Shown here piece after piece: positions 1 to 8,086 of a DNA stretch of 64,000 nucleotides. Source of the stretch: Fretibacter rubidus (GTDB lineage Bacteria; Pseudomonadota; Alphaproteobacteria; Caulobacterales; Maricaulaceae); assembly GCF_041429785.1 (NCBI RefSeq), contig NZ_CP163423.1:2852001-2916000 (forward strand). The letters are read 5' to 3'. The translations under genes were made by a program, and so were the position numbers. The notes under the pieces were generated by a model. It saw only the letters and a list, made by a program, of their open reading frames with translations. It made no database searches and was not told the DNA's origin. Each line of letters begins with the position of its first letter. Position 1 is the stretch's first letter.

Positions 1-189
1 TAGCGCGTAACCCAATTCATAAGACACATAGCCCGCCAGATAGTATCCGCTCTCACGGTAATCTTGCAGCGTTGCGAAAGCGCTTGATATGTCGGCAGGA
101 TCATAAATAGTGATGATATCAACAGGGTCAGAAAAGCGCCGCACATCGCCCGTTATTTGGTCATCCAGCAAGACATAAGGCTTAGCCAC
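1..189 (-). CDS. pabB: Aminodeoxychorismate synthase component I, N-terminal part (cut by window edge)
   Basis: Only the first 63 codons lie in the window; the frame is open to base 1. I read it on the minus strand from a GTG at 189, whose first bases overlap the TAA stop (182-184) of the upstream gene, so the two are probably translationally coupled. The peptide starts VAKPYVLLDD and contains YYLAGYVSYELGYAL, which matches the N-terminal lobe of the PabB/TrpE family just after a short 'RPYVLLDD' opening typical of alphaproteobacterial PabB. The enzyme makes 4-amino-4-deoxychorismate from chorismate for folate synthesis in the cytoplasm. TrpE is less likely because of this opening. The catalytic chorismate-binding domain is outside the window, so completeness cannot be judged. 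Confidence 0.72.
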   Translation of the reverse strand, partial: MAKPYVLLDDQITGDVRRFSDPVDIITIYDPADISSAFATLQDYRESGYYLAGYVSYELGYAL

Positions 190-751
190 TGAATTGCGCC
201 GTCCCAAATAATAAGACACACAGCCCCATGGCCGCAATCGCGCAGGCTGCGTAAACCGCGCCGCCCCAACGGAAATTGGCCACCCTTATCGCCAGCATAA
301 TATCCACGGCAAGAACCCCCATAAATACCACAAAGGCGACCGCATTGGCCGCTGCAAAGGGTAACCATCCCAGCAGATAGGTCCCAAATCCAACGGCCAC
401 CAAGAGTGACATGAAAAACACCGCCCAATGCCGCGTAATCACCCAAGGGCGAAAGCGGTCTTGGCGGTCAAAAAACATCGTAATCATATAGGCCGTCGCA
501 CTAAAACTAAGCAAATAAAGTCCCGCGATGATACCAAAGGCTGCAACTGGAATGGCGGCAGGATCTGTGCCCAATAATACGGCGCGCTGACTGGCGATAC
601 CTAAGGCCGCGGTAAAGAGCGCAGGTACAGAGAGGATTAGTGCAACAAAGCTTTGTTTGAACCCGCGTCGCGTTAAATCAAAACGGCGCGTCCAATCATC
701 CCCACCGCGCAGCACATCAACCGTGCCTGATAAATAGGCGGCCAAATTCAC
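182..751 (-). CDS. Polytopic membrane protein of unknown function between dapE and pabB
   Basis: 189 residues. After a short cytoplasmic start (about residues 1-28, with an RRFDLTRRGF-like basic stretch) there are about five hydrophobic helices, near residues 33-55, 65-92, 105-125, 130-155 and 165-185. The N-terminus resembles small alphaproteobacterial inner-membrane proteins found beside dapE, but I cannot name a family or function. It starts four bases inside the end of dapE (ATGA overlap) and its stop overlaps the pabB start, so dapE, this gene and pabB form a tight minus-strand operon. No catalytic motif is visible. Confidence is high that it is a gene and low on function. Confidence 0.75.
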   Translation of the reverse strand: MNLAAYLSGTVDVLRGGDDWTRRFDLTRRGFKQSFVALILSVPALFTAALGIASQRAVLLGTDPAAIPVAAFGIIAGLYLLSFSATAYMITMFFDRQDRFRPWVITRHWAVFFMSLLVAVGFGTYLLGWLPFAAANAVAFVVFMGVLAVDIMLAIRVANFRWGGAVYAACAIAAMGLCVLLFGTAQFSG

Positions 752-1926
752 GAAAAATAATCCTGCAAAATATGACTGTAAATTTTGGTCAGCGTCGTGA
801 TATCCGCGACATCCACCCGTTCATCGACTTGGTGCATGGTCGCCCCCACAAGGCCAAACTCACAGACCGGCGCGTAATGGGTGATATAACGCGCATCCGA
901 TGTGCCGCCTGATGTCGATAGCGCCGGGCGGCGTCCTGTCACCGCCTCGACCGCGTTTTGAATGATGGTGGTAAAGCCGCAAGGCTCTGTGAGGAACGCT
1001 TCGCCTGTGCAACGCAAATTAGCCTCTATCGTCCCGTCAAAACCGTCTTGGACATCAGCAATAACGCTTTTAATCCACGCGATTAAGTCATCGCCGCGAT
1101 GGTGGGTATTAAAGCGAATATTAAATTGTGCGCGGGCCGTTTCCGCGATGACATTATGGGCTGTGTTGCCGACATCAATTGTAGTGACTTCTAAATTGCT
1201 TGGCTGGAAAAACTCATGCCCTGTATCTAATTCCCGCGCTTGCACACGCGATAGTAAATCCATCAAGACAGGCACGGGGTTAAGCGCGCGGTGCGGATAG
1301 GCAACATGGCCTTGGCGGCCATGGACAGCAATTTTGGCATTCAGCGACCCACGCCGCCCGTTTTTAATCATATCACCTATGGCGTCAGGATTTGTGGGTT
1401 CACCCACAAGACAGTGGTCAATCACTTCGCCCGCCTCAGTTATCGCCTTTAGCAGTTTTTCCGTGCCGTTAATCGCTGGGCCTTCTTCGTCGCCTGTAAT
1501 CAGGAAACTGACCGAACCATTGGGTGTCCAACCACGACCGAGCAATTCTGATAACGCGCCGACAAAAGCCGCAATCGCGCCTTTCATATCCGCCGCGCCG
1601 CGTCCGTGTAATTGCCCATCTTTCACCGTGCCCGCAAAGGGGGCATGCGCCCATTTTGACGGCTCCCCCGTTGGCACAACATCGGTATGACCTGCAAAGC
1701 AAAAGTTTGGCGCAGATGTGCCCAGCCGCGCATATAAATTATCGACGCGGTCTTCGCCCTCGCCGAATGGGTAGCGCGTGCAGACAAAGCCCAAATCCTC
1801 TAGCGCGGATTGCAAGGTATCAAGCGCGCCCGCGTCAATCGGCGTGATGCTAGGGCGGCGGATCAGGGCGGCAGCGAAATCAACAGGGTCAATTTGCGAG
1901 GTATCTGTGGGGGTCAAAGCTTGCAT
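748..1926 (-). CDS. dapE: Succinyl-diaminopimelate desuccinylase
   Basis: 392 residues, the usual DapE length. It hydrolyses N-succinyl-LL-2,6-diaminopimelate to LL-diaminopimelate and succinate in lysine and peptidoglycan precursor synthesis. Visible M20 features: the first metal-ligand motif FAGHTDVVP (His80, Asp82), the bridging aspartate in RGAADMKG (about Asp113), the catalytic glutamate pair in ITGDEEGP (about 147-148), and a dimerisation domain followed by STSGGTSDARYI near the C-terminus carrying the substrate-binding residues. The cytoplasmic enzyme needs two zinc ions. It is the first gene of a minus-strand operon with the membrane protein and pabB. dapD, which makes the precursor, lies 1.3 kb away on the same strand but is separated by two plus-strand genes. 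Confidence 0.95.
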   Translation of the reverse strand: MQALTPTDTSQIDPVDFAAALIRRPSITPIDAGALDTLQSALEDLGFVCTRYPFGEGEDRVDNLYARLGTSAPNFCFAGHTDVVPTGEPSKWAHAPFAGTVKDGQLHGRGAADMKGAIAAFVGALSELLGRGWTPNGSVSFLITGDEEGPAINGTEKLLKAITEAGEVIDHCLVGEPTNPDAIGDMIKNGRRGSLNAKIAVHGRQGHVAYPHRALNPVPVLMDLLSRVQARELDTGHEFFQPSNLEVTTIDVGNTAHNVIAETARAQFNIRFNTHHRGDDLIAWIKSVIADVQDGFDGTIEANLRCTGEAFLTEPCGFTTIIQNAVEAVTGRRPALSTSGGTSDARYITHYAPVCEFGLVGATMHQVDERVDVADITTLTKIYSHILQDYFS

Positions 1927-1986
1927 GATTGCGTTAAAGCGGGGAAGATGGGCTTTGGCAAGTCAATCGTGAGAGAAAGCTGCAAT

Positions 1987-2439
1987 ATGCCCATCATTCA
2001 TCGTTCTTCTGTGTCCGTTAAATCGGGCACGACCTATCCGGCGCCTTTTGACGCGCCGTGCCTAACAAAACATAGTTTGCGCTTATCAGACGCTGGCAGG
2101 CTGACCCAATTTGGCGCGCATTTGGTGACGTTACCGCCCGGCTGTTGGTCCAGCCAACGCCATCACCACAGCGCGGAAGATGAATTTGTTTACATCCTGA
2201 CGGGGCATCCGACCTTTATCGACGATGACGGCGAGACTCAATTAAGCCCCGGCGACACAACCTGCCACCCCGCAGGCGACGGCAACGCCCATCACATGAT
2301 AAACCGTACAGAGGCGGACGTCACCTTTATCGCCGTTGGCAGCCGCCGCCCCGAAGTGGATCACTGCCGCTACCCAGATGTGAATTTGGACTTGCCCGCC
2401 AATGGGACGCCAAAGCGTGTGTTTGGCGGGAAAGACTAA
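1987..2439 (+). CDS. Cupin-domain protein
   Basis: 150 residues from the ATG at 1987, which follows a purine-rich GAGAGAAAG ribosome-binding stretch; a longer reading back to 1810 would run into dapE on the other strand and is not supported. The cupin motif 1 is visible as RHHHSAEDEFVYILTG (metal-binding His, His, Glu), followed by LSPGDTTCHPAGDGNAHHM for motif 2. Such single-cupin proteins bind a divalent metal and include isomerases, dioxygenases and sugar-binding proteins, so no specific reaction can be assigned. It is divergent from dapE (60-base gap) and is followed 56 bases later by an SDR gene on the same strand, so the two may be cotranscribed. Confidence 0.8.
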   Translation: MPIIHRSSVSVKSGTTYPAPFDAPCLTKHSLRLSDAGRLTQFGAHLVTLPPGCWSSQRHHHSAEDEFVYILTGHPTFIDDDGETQLSPGDTTCHPAGDGNAHHMINRTEADVTFIAVGSRRPEVDHCRYPDVNLDLPANGTPKRVFGGKD

Positions 2440-2495
2440 TCCGACGGAACAAATTTGTCCTGCCTTTCGTTACTCAATTAACAGAAAGGCATATT

Positions 2496-3185
2496 ATGAC
2501 AGACACACAAAAGACAATATTGATCACAGGCGCATCATCAGGCATTGGCGAGGCCACAGCGCGGCAATGCGTAGATGCAGGGTGGCAAGTCGCCCTACTC
2601 GCGCGCAGCGAAGACAAGATTGAAAAACTCGCCAAAGAGCTAGGCGCAAACGCCAAAAGCTTTGCCTGTGATGTCACAAAGATGGACACGCTTCAGGCGG
2701 CAGTAGCCGCCACGGTAAACCATTTTGGCGGGATAGACGCTGTCTTTGCCAATGCAGGGACAGGCGGCAAACCAGGCGGGTTTTCCGAAGCCCCGATTGA
2801 AAGCTGGCAGACCATCGTCAATGTCAATATATTAGGCTTGGCTTACACTTTGCAGGCAACATTGCCCGCGATTAAAAAATCCAAAGGCCATGTGGTAATT
2901 ACGGGGTCAATCGCCGGACGTCGTTCGCTTGCCGGGTCGATGTATAGTGCGTCAAAACATGCCGCGAATGCCATTGGCTATAATCTGCGCGGCGAATTAG
3001 AAGGCACAGGATGCCGGGTCACAGTCATTGAACCCGGTATGGTCGACACACCGTTTTTTGATGACGAAAAGCCAGACGCCTTACGACCAAACGATGTGGC
3101 ACGCTCTGTGTTATTTGCGCTTGGCCAGCCACGCAGTGTCGATCTGCATGAATTGGTTATTTTGCCAACACCACAAGAGGGTTAG
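2496..3185 (+). CDS. Short-chain dehydrogenase/reductase (SDR)
   Basis: 229 residues, classical SDR size. The cofactor-binding glycine motif TGASSGIGE is at about residues 12-20, an NAG motif (FANAGTGG) at about 88, the catalytic Ser in ITGSIAG near 137, and the YSASK catalytic Tyr/Lys at about 150-154. The basic residue in LLARSED after strand 2 suggests NADP(H) preference. The substrate cannot be inferred; the YdfG/serine-dehydrogenase-like group is the closest impression. The start ATG has a purine-rich AGAAAGG sequence just upstream (2481-2488). It stands on the plus strand behind the cupin gene and converges with dapD, with only 11 bases between the stop codons. Confidence 0.88.
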   Translation: MTDTQKTILITGASSGIGEATARQCVDAGWQVALLARSEDKIEKLAKELGANAKSFACDVTKMDTLQAAVAATVNHFGGIDAVFANAGTGGKPGGFSEAPIESWQTIVNVNILGLAYTLQATLPAIKKSKGHVVITGSIAGRRSLAGSMYSASKHAANAIGYNLRGELEGTGCRVTVIEPGMVDTPFFDDEKPDALRPNDVARSVLFALGQPRSVDLHELVILPTPQEG

Positions 3186-3196
3186 CGCCCCCGCAT

Positions 3197-4039
3197 CTAA
3201 TCGCGCAGCAATTCATTCACACCCGTTTTAGACCGCGTTTTGGCATCGACCGTTTTGACAATCACGGCGCAGGCGAGGCTATGGGTGCCGTCTTTTGACG
3301 GCATGCTGCCTGGCACGACGACGGAATAGGCAGGTACTTCGCCGTAGCTATGCTCGCCCGTGGCGCGGTTATAAATCTTGGTCGATTGCGATAAAAACAC
3401 ACCCATCGCTAGGACAGAGCCTTCGCGGACAATGACGCCCTCTGCGACTTCTGATCGCGCGCCAATGAAGCAATTATCTTCGATAATCACTGGGGTGGCT
3501 TGCAGGGGTTCCAATACACCGCCAATCCCAACACCGCCGGATAAGTGACAGTTCTTGCCAATCTGCGCGCAGGAGCCAACCGTTGTCCACGTATCGACCA
3601 TTGTGCCGCTATCGACATAAGCGCCAATATTGACATAGGACGGCATCAGCACAGCATCCGGCGCGACGTAAGCCCCGCGGCGAACCCCTGCCCCGGGAAC
3701 CGCGCGAAAGCCCGCTTTCATAAATTCGCGTTCGGTCCAGCCTTCAAATTTTGACGGGACTTTATCCCACCACGCACCGCCGTTGGGGCCACCTGTCATC
3801 AGGCCGTTCCCATTGAGGCGAAAGCCCAAAAGTACAGCCTTTTTCAGCCATTCATGCGCCGACCACATCCCGTCACCGCCGCGTGTGGCAACCCGCATTT
3901 CACCGCTATCCAGCCCCATAATGGCTGTCTCGACCGCATCGCGAAATTCGCCGCGTGTGTCGGGGGATAGTGACGCGCGCGCGTCCCATGCGCGCTCAAT
4001 ACTTACTTTTAGATCAGGGCTCACTTTTAAATCAGTCAT
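3197..4039 (-). CDS. dapD: 2,3,4,5-tetrahydropyridine-2,6-dicarboxylate N-succinyltransferase
   Basis: 280 residues. It transfers succinyl from succinyl-CoA to tetrahydrodipicolinate, the step that commits lysine/DAP synthesis to the succinylase branch completed by DapE in this window. The N-terminal helical domain (about 1-100) is followed by a left-handed beta-helix of hexapeptide repeats (about 105-245), seen as [31 protein letters not shown] and the following turns with [19 protein letters not shown]; the C-terminal arm has VVVPGSMPS. It acts as a cytoplasmic trimer. It lies 14 bases downstream of the terC gene on the same strand and is probably read from that promoter. Confidence 0.96.
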   Translation of the reverse strand: MTDLKVSPDLKVSIERAWDARASLSPDTRGEFRDAVETAIMGLDSGEMRVATRGGDGMWSAHEWLKKAVLLGFRLNGNGLMTGGPNGGAWWDKVPSKFEGWTEREFMKAGFRAVPGAGVRRGAYVAPDAVLMPSYVNIGAYVDSGTMVDTWTTVGSCAQIGKNCHLSGGVGIGGVLEPLQATPVIIEDNCFIGARSEVAEGVIVREGSVLAMGVFLSQSTKIYNRATGEHSYGEVPAYSVVVPGSMPSKDGTHSLACAVIVKTVDAKTRSKTGVNELLRD

Positions 4040-4053
4040 AGGAAGGCCTGTTT

Positions 4054-5040
4054 TTAGTGTTTATTTTTATTCATGATTTTATCAACCGCGTCCAAGCCAG
4101 CCTGAGCAGAATTTGCGCCGAGGATTTCGGCTTCCTTCTGCGCCCAAAGGCGTTTTTGATAACGGTTGGACAAAATATCCGTAATGATAAGCACACCCAC
4201 AACGAGGTAGAAACTTGACTTGCTCATCGCGTCAATTGGGAAGTTAAACAGCTTTAGATGCGCCAAATGCGCGCCTTCGGTCACAAGCAAAACACCAACA
4301 AGGAACAAGATAAAAAGACCGAGCACTTCATACATGCGGTTCTTTTTCAAAAATTCAGTCACCGCATCAGCCATGAAAATCATCGCAAGACCAGAGAGCA
4401 CAATCGCAATGACCATAAGCGGCACTTGGTAAGTTTTTTCAACAACACAGCCCACAGCCCCCGCAACAGGATTAGCAATTAGGTCGGCCTTACACTGTGT
4501 AATCGTGCCTTCAAATGTCGCGAGCACGGCACCAGAGCTATCAACCACATTGGCGACATCCACAGACGCAATGGCCATAGCAGACAAGATAGAGTCGACA
4601 GAGAATACAAGGTTCATCAAAACAATCAACGCAATCGCCTTGGCCACGGAACGGCGCGCTGAGCCCTCGGAATGTTCAATATGATCTACCGCCAACAAGT
4701 GATGAATTTCTTTGACCGCTGTATAGATAATAAACCCACCGCCCAACAAAGTGACCAGTGCCTGCATGGTAAAATCACCTTCGATAAAATTCTTCAGGTG
4801 AATGCCAAATAAGGGTTCCGCGAGCAGGCTGAAGACTGAGACGATAATAAACAGCAGAACAATGCGAAAAACGACCGCAATGGCGATACCCCATTGACGC
4901 ACTTTTTTCGCATCTTTGGGATTGCCAACTTTGTTACTTTCAATCGCAATATATAGCAGATTGTCAAAGCCCAAGACGGCTTGCAATAATATCAGCATGA
5001 ATAGCGTGAATAACGCTTCGACAGTTAAAAGATCGGCCAT
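4054..5040 (-). CDS. TerC/YjbE-type integral membrane protein
   Basis: 328 residues with about seven to nine hydrophobic helices. The TerC family signatures are visible: an acidic residue in a membrane segment of the first helices ([12 protein letters not shown], about residues 22-33) and another in [11 protein letters not shown] near 145-155, plus [25 protein letters not shown]. Members are associated with tellurite resistance and with manganese or calcium export; which ion is handled here is not shown. An insert of about 30 residues with two cysteines ([17 protein letters not shown]) lies in the middle and probably forms a periplasmic loop. The upstream region is under 100 bases and shows no room for a yybP-ykoY riboswitch. 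dapD follows 14 bases downstream. Confidence 0.88.
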   Translation of the reverse strand: MADLLTVEALFTLFMLILLQAVLGFDNLLYIAIESNKVGNPKDAKKVRQWGIAIAVVFRIVLLFIIVSVFSLLAEPLFGIHLKNFIEGDFTMQALVTLLGGGFIIYTAVKEIHHLLAVDHIEHSEGSARRSVAKAIALIVLMNLVFSVDSILSAMAIASVDVANVVDSSGAVLATFEGTITQCKADLIANPVAGAVGCVVEKTYQVPLMVIAIVLSGLAMIFMADAVTEFLKKNRMYEVLGLFILFLVGVLLVTEGAHLAHLKLFNFPIDAMSKSSFYLVVGVLIITDILSNRYQKRLWAQKEAEILGANSAQAGLDAVDKIMNKNKH

Positions 5041-5133
5041 AGAGCCCTCCCCCGAGAAATAAAGTTACGTCGTCCTAGCGGATTCAGACGCATTACCCAA
5101 TATCAAAATCGGTCTGAATTTTAATAGGGCATA

Positions 5134-5162
5134 AAAAAACCCGACTGTGAGCCGGGTTTTTC
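5134..5162 (-). terminator. Rho-independent terminator of the SapC-family gene
   Basis: Read on the minus strand, an eight-pair stem AAAACCCG/CGGGTTTT closes a nine-base loop and runs directly into a string of T. It starts 15 bases after the SapC-family stop codon and separates that gene from terC. The plus-strand side also begins with A-runs, so it could act in both directions, but no plus-strand gene ends here. Confidence 0.85.
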
Positions 5163-5177
5163 TGTATTTGATGAGCT

Positions 5178-5960
5178 TTACGCCGCAGCGGGTGCGTTGC
5201 GCAGAGTCATATTGACCAAACGCTGCCAATTGCCGAGCGATACCATATGGGCGTGAGCCACAGCCATATAGCCGTTTTCCATAAACTCTTTCGTTGTCGC
5301 AGCGTCTAGCGTTTTCAAACGCTCTTCAGTGACAGCGAAATAATCAGCAATTTTCTGACGCTCAGCAGGCGTGCCGTCTGCGTTCTGGCCTTGGAAATGC
5401 ATTTCTTTTTGCTCGAAAAGGTCATGCTTTTTAAACGCTTCAACAACCAAATCAGTGGCCTGACGGTCACGCTCAAAATTTTGCAAAAACTCGAAAGCTT
5501 CTTTGGTGAAGGCTGTTGTGTCGCCATTGTCAAAAAACATTTGTGTCGCGCCTTTATTCGTCACGCATTCTGCTTCTTCGTCAACACAAACCACAAAACG
5601 GTCATTTTCTTTGTCGCCCGCCAAAACGAACGGATAACGACGCGCAAAAGCCGGCATATAATAATCCTGTTCATATTTACCGTCTTTGACGAATAAGTTC
5701 TCCCCTGTGCGGATACCCATAACGGCGAGCGGTGTGCGCTCATTGCCAGCAAAGATAATTGGGAAAGACGCAGCCGCCGCCCCAAATTCAGGCGCCGTGA
5801 TTGGCAAAAAGTGCTGGTCCGCCATAAATTCAAATGGCTTGTCCACTTGCTTCACGCCAAATTTTGCGTGGCTGTCTTTGTTCAGCGGGATAGGTTTTTT
5901 GTAAAACATTACATTGCCAGAAACAGCAGGCGTGACGGTTGGTGCAGGAGCTTTTGCCAT
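5178..5960 (-). CDS. SapC-family protein
   Basis: 260 residues from the ATG at 5960, which has TGAGGA about eight bases upstream; a TTG twelve bases earlier is less likely. The order of motifs fits the SapC family (PF07277): an opening MFYKKPIPLNKDSHAKFGV, then FLPITAPEFGAAAASFPIIF, AVMGIRTGENLFV, and YYMPAFARRYPFVLAGD. The family is named after a gene of the Campylobacter S-layer locus, but in alphaproteobacteria these proteins usually occur away from S-layer genes and their role is unclear. No signal peptide is visible. It is transcribed alone, with its own terminator, and is divergent from the GNAT gene. Confidence 0.82.
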   Translation of the reverse strand: MAKAPAPTVTPAVSGNVMFYKKPIPLNKDSHAKFGVKQVDKPFEFMADQHFLPITAPEFGAAAASFPIIFAGNERTPLAVMGIRTGENLFVKDGKYEQDYYMPAFARRYPFVLAGDKENDRFVVCVDEEAECVTNKGATQMFFDNGDTTAFTKEAFEFLQNFERDRQATDLVVEAFKKHDLFEQKEMHFQGQNADGTPAERQKIADYFAVTEERLKTLDAATTKEFMENGYMAVAHAHMVSLGNWQRLVNMTLRNAPAAA

Positions 5961-6145
5961 GATAATCCTCAAAGAGTAATAACGGGGCGACGCCCCAAAA
6001 GATAAGTTGTGGGGGAGTTAGCGAAAAAACACGCGAGTTTCAATGGTAAAAGACGGTGAACAAGGCAATGGAGCCCTAACTGAGCTTGTGAAAGACTTAT
6101 GCTGCGGGTTAAGCTAGCGCATTACCGCCGCAAAAGGCTCTTAAT

Positions 6146-6604
6146 ATGTCTATTATTATCTCGCACGCCAATCTTGATGCTAATGATATTCAGAAGCTCT
6201 TAGCCTTGCACATTGGACAAGCCAAACAACAAAATATGACGCACACATTGAATATCTCGGCGCTCAAACGACCGGGTATTCATGTTTTTTGCGCCCGTGA
6301 TAACGGGGCCACCTTGATGGGAATCGTTGCTATAAAATCTCTGAACTCGATAGCGGGTGAAATTAAATCTATGCGCACACATCCCAACCACCTGCGCAAG
6401 GGTGTCGCGGCCAAATTGATGGATGCCGTAATTGAGTTTGCCCGTGATCAGGGGTTTAAGCAGCTTTATTTGGAAACACACCCGACGCCGGACTACGCCG
6501 CAGCGGTGCGTCTTTACGAGACCCAAGGGTTTAAATATTGCGCAGCCTTTGGCGAGTATGAGGAAACTGACCAGAGTCTTTTTATGACGCGCGCATTGAC
6601 ATAG
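6146..6604 (+). CDS. GNAT-family N-acetyltransferase
   Basis: 152 residues, a single GNAT domain. The acetyl-CoA pyrophosphate-binding motif A is seen as IKSMRTHPNHLRKGVAAKLM (about residues 72-92; the R/Q-x-x-G-x-G/A pattern is RKGVAA). Motif B is LYETQGFKYC near 127-136. It transfers an acetyl group from acetyl-CoA to an amine; the YsnE-like arrangement is common but the substrate cannot be deduced. It is preceded by a 185-base divergent intergenic region shared with the SapC-family gene and stands 75 bases before zur. Confidence 0.85.
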   Translation: MSIIISHANLDANDIQKLLALHIGQAKQQNMTHTLNISALKRPGIHVFCARDNGATLMGIVAIKSLNSIAGEIKSMRTHPNHLRKGVAAKLMDAVIEFARDQGFKQLYLETHPTPDYAAAVRLYETQGFKYCAAFGEYEETDQSLFMTRALT

Positions 6605-6652
6605 CCGTAAGCGGATAAAATTAGGCAGGACTAGGATAGGTCCCTATGCTAT

Positions 6653-6660
6653 GTTATAAC
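6653..6660. promoter_or_regulatory. Possible Zur operator upstream of zur
   Basis: The perfect palindrome GTTATAAC sits 20 bases before the zur start codon, within CTATGTTATAACGG. Zur operators in Proteobacteria share a GTTATAAC-like core with extended AT-rich arms. Only the left arm here resembles the consensus, so this is a suggestion of autoregulation. Confidence 0.35.
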
Positions 6661-6679
6661 GGCCAGACTGGAGACATAT

Positions 6680-7126
6680 ATGGTTCATGCTCATGCAGAC
6701 CGCACGGTTGCGGATCAAATCAATGCGGCTCGTAAATTATGTGAAAACGCTGGCGAGCGCTTTACCCCACTGCGCGCTCATATATATGAGCTTATTGTGC
6801 GTGCAGGCGGACCGATAAAAGCTTATGACCTTCTCGATCAGTTGCGCCCTGAACGCGGGTCTCCCAAGCCGCCAACGGTTTACCGCGCGCTGGAGTTTTT
6901 TGCCCGCCTAGGCCTTGTCCACCGCGTCGAAGCGCTTAACGCCTATATCGCCTGTGACCACAGCCATCCCGGTCACGTCGCAGAGTTTTTTATCTGCGAG
7001 AGCTGCGACGAGGTCGAAGAGCGCCACGCCCATGACCATGTCGACTGCTTACCCGACGGATTTGTCATCAACCGCTCTGTCATAGAGCATTTCGGGCAGT
7101 GTAAAGACTGCGCGCAGGCGGCGTAA
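6680..7126 (+). CDS. zur: Fur-family zinc regulator (Zur-like)
   Basis: 148 residues. The N-terminal winged helix (about 15-85) has RFTPLRAHIYELIV and the recognition-helix region KPPTVYRALEFFARLGLVHRV. The C-terminal metal-binding domain has HPGHVAEFFICESCDEVEE and ends with CKDC, giving the two CxxC pairs of a structural zinc site that Zur proteins keep. The second Fur-type gene in this window (32274) lacks those cysteines and is the iron-type regulator, so this one is best called Zur. It represses zinc uptake genes when zinc is plentiful. None of the znuABC uptake genes lies nearby. A ribosome-binding CTGGAGAC precedes the ATG. Confidence 0.82.
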   Translation: MVHAHADRTVADQINAARKLCENAGERFTPLRAHIYELIVRAGGPIKAYDLLDQLRPERGSPKPPTVYRALEFFARLGLVHRVEALNAYIACDHSHPGHVAEFFICESCDEVEERHAHDHVDCLPDGFVINRSVIEHFGQCKDCAQAA

Positions 7127-7128
7127 CG

Positions 7129-7138
7129 CCCCCCCCCC
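7129..7138 (+). repeat. Run of ten C between zur and the thioesterase gene
   Basis: Ten consecutive C bases begin two bases after the zur stop codon and end directly at the first ATG of the next gene. The run replaces the normal ribosome-binding region. Length change would alter spacing, not reading frame. Confidence 0.9.
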
Positions 7139-8086
7139 ATGACCGCCATTATGACCGCCACTATGAATGCCACCATGTTAGACAGCTATTTCGGCGAAGC
7201 CGTGCAATGGGAATGTGATGATTTGGGGCATTTAAACATGCGCCATTACATGACCAAAGTGCATCAAGCGCGGCAGTTTTTCTTTATTCGTTTGGGCCTG
7301 CCCCATGCCTTTGAAGCGAGCGCCGACAGCAGTGTGCGCACGCGTGAATTTACTGTGCGCTACCTAAAAGAAAGCCGTCCCGGCGCACGGCTTAAAATCC
7401 GCACGGCGATTACGACTTTGGACGATGTTAGCGCTAATCTCGTGCATATTATGACCCATTATGACGGCACAATATCGGCTGTGATTACAGAGACGGTCGA
7501 GCATATCTATCTACGCACGGGTGACGCTTTCACTTGGCCCGCCCGTGTGCGCGACGCTGCCCCGCAGTTCGCCACACCCCTGCCCGCCAGCGCCATGACA
7601 CGCGGTATTCCAGACGCCCCTATCACAAGCAAGAGCGCGAAGGTATTACGCGGCGGCGGGGCAGAGACAATTGGCGCGGGCGTGTTTCAGCCGTCTGAAG
7701 TTGACCAGTTTCAATCCGTCACCCCGCAAAGCTTGCTTGGGCGTATCACAGAAAGTGTCGGTAATTTTGAAGCTCTGTGGCCAGAAATCCATGAGAGCTT
7801 TAATAGCGGCGGCACAATCAGCGGCGCGCTGCTTGAAATTAAGGGCCGCATTCACCGCTGGCCGACAGTTGGTCATGCCTGCGAGATATATTCCGCTGTG
7901 CAGGACGCAAACCCTTACACCCGCCTCGCCGCGCACCATATTGTTGATCCAGTATCAGGGCAAAGCTGGGCGAGCTTTTTCGCGTCTGGCTGTGTCTTTG
8001 ATTTGGAAAGCCGAAAGCTTGTCAAAACACCAGAGGCGCGAATAAAAGCGCTTAAATCTATCGCCTTGCCCGAATTGGCGGCTTAG
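7139..8086 (+). CDS. Acyl-CoA thioesterase-like double-hotdog protein
   Basis: 315 residues. The first hotdog half (about 15-150) begins with WECDDLGHLNMRHYM, the 4-hydroxybenzoyl-CoA/acyl-CoA thioesterase-type active-site region with Asp, followed by FTVRYLKESRPGARLKIRT; the second half (about 195-315) repeats the fold with LLGRITESVGNFEALWP. Such proteins hydrolyse acyl-CoA thioesters in the cytoplasm; chain preference is unknown. The start is uncertain: a C10 run abuts the first ATG, and further in-frame ATGs occur at 7151, 7163 and 7175 within a 12-base repeat (ATGACCGCC type). The ATG at 7175 (MLDSYFGEAV) would fit the family best. The last four bases overlap the convergent hydrolase gene. 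Confidence 0.78.
   Translation: MTAIMTATMNATMLDSYFGEAVQWECDDLGHLNMRHYMTKVHQARQFFFIRLGLPHAFEASADSSVRTREFTVRYLKESRPGARLKIRTAITTLDDVSANLVHIMTHYDGTISAVITETVEHIYLRTGDAFTWPARVRDAAPQFATPLPASAMTRGIPDAPITSKSAKVLRGGGAETIGAGVFQPSEVDQFQSVTPQSLLGRITESVGNFEALWPEIHESFNSGGTISGALLEIKGRIHRWPTVGHACEIYSAVQDANPYTRLAAHHIVDPVSGQSWASFFASGCVFDLESRKLVKTPEARIKALKSIALPELAA

Noticed and set aside
1810-1986. Longer start for the cupin gene
   Set aside because: It would overlap dapE on the other strand by over 100 bases, while the ATG at 1987 has a ribosome-binding sequence and fits the domain.
5041-5133. yybP-ykoY manganese riboswitch upstream of the terC gene
   Set aside because: Only about 93 bases separate the terC start from the SapC-gene terminator, and I saw none of the conserved loop sequences.
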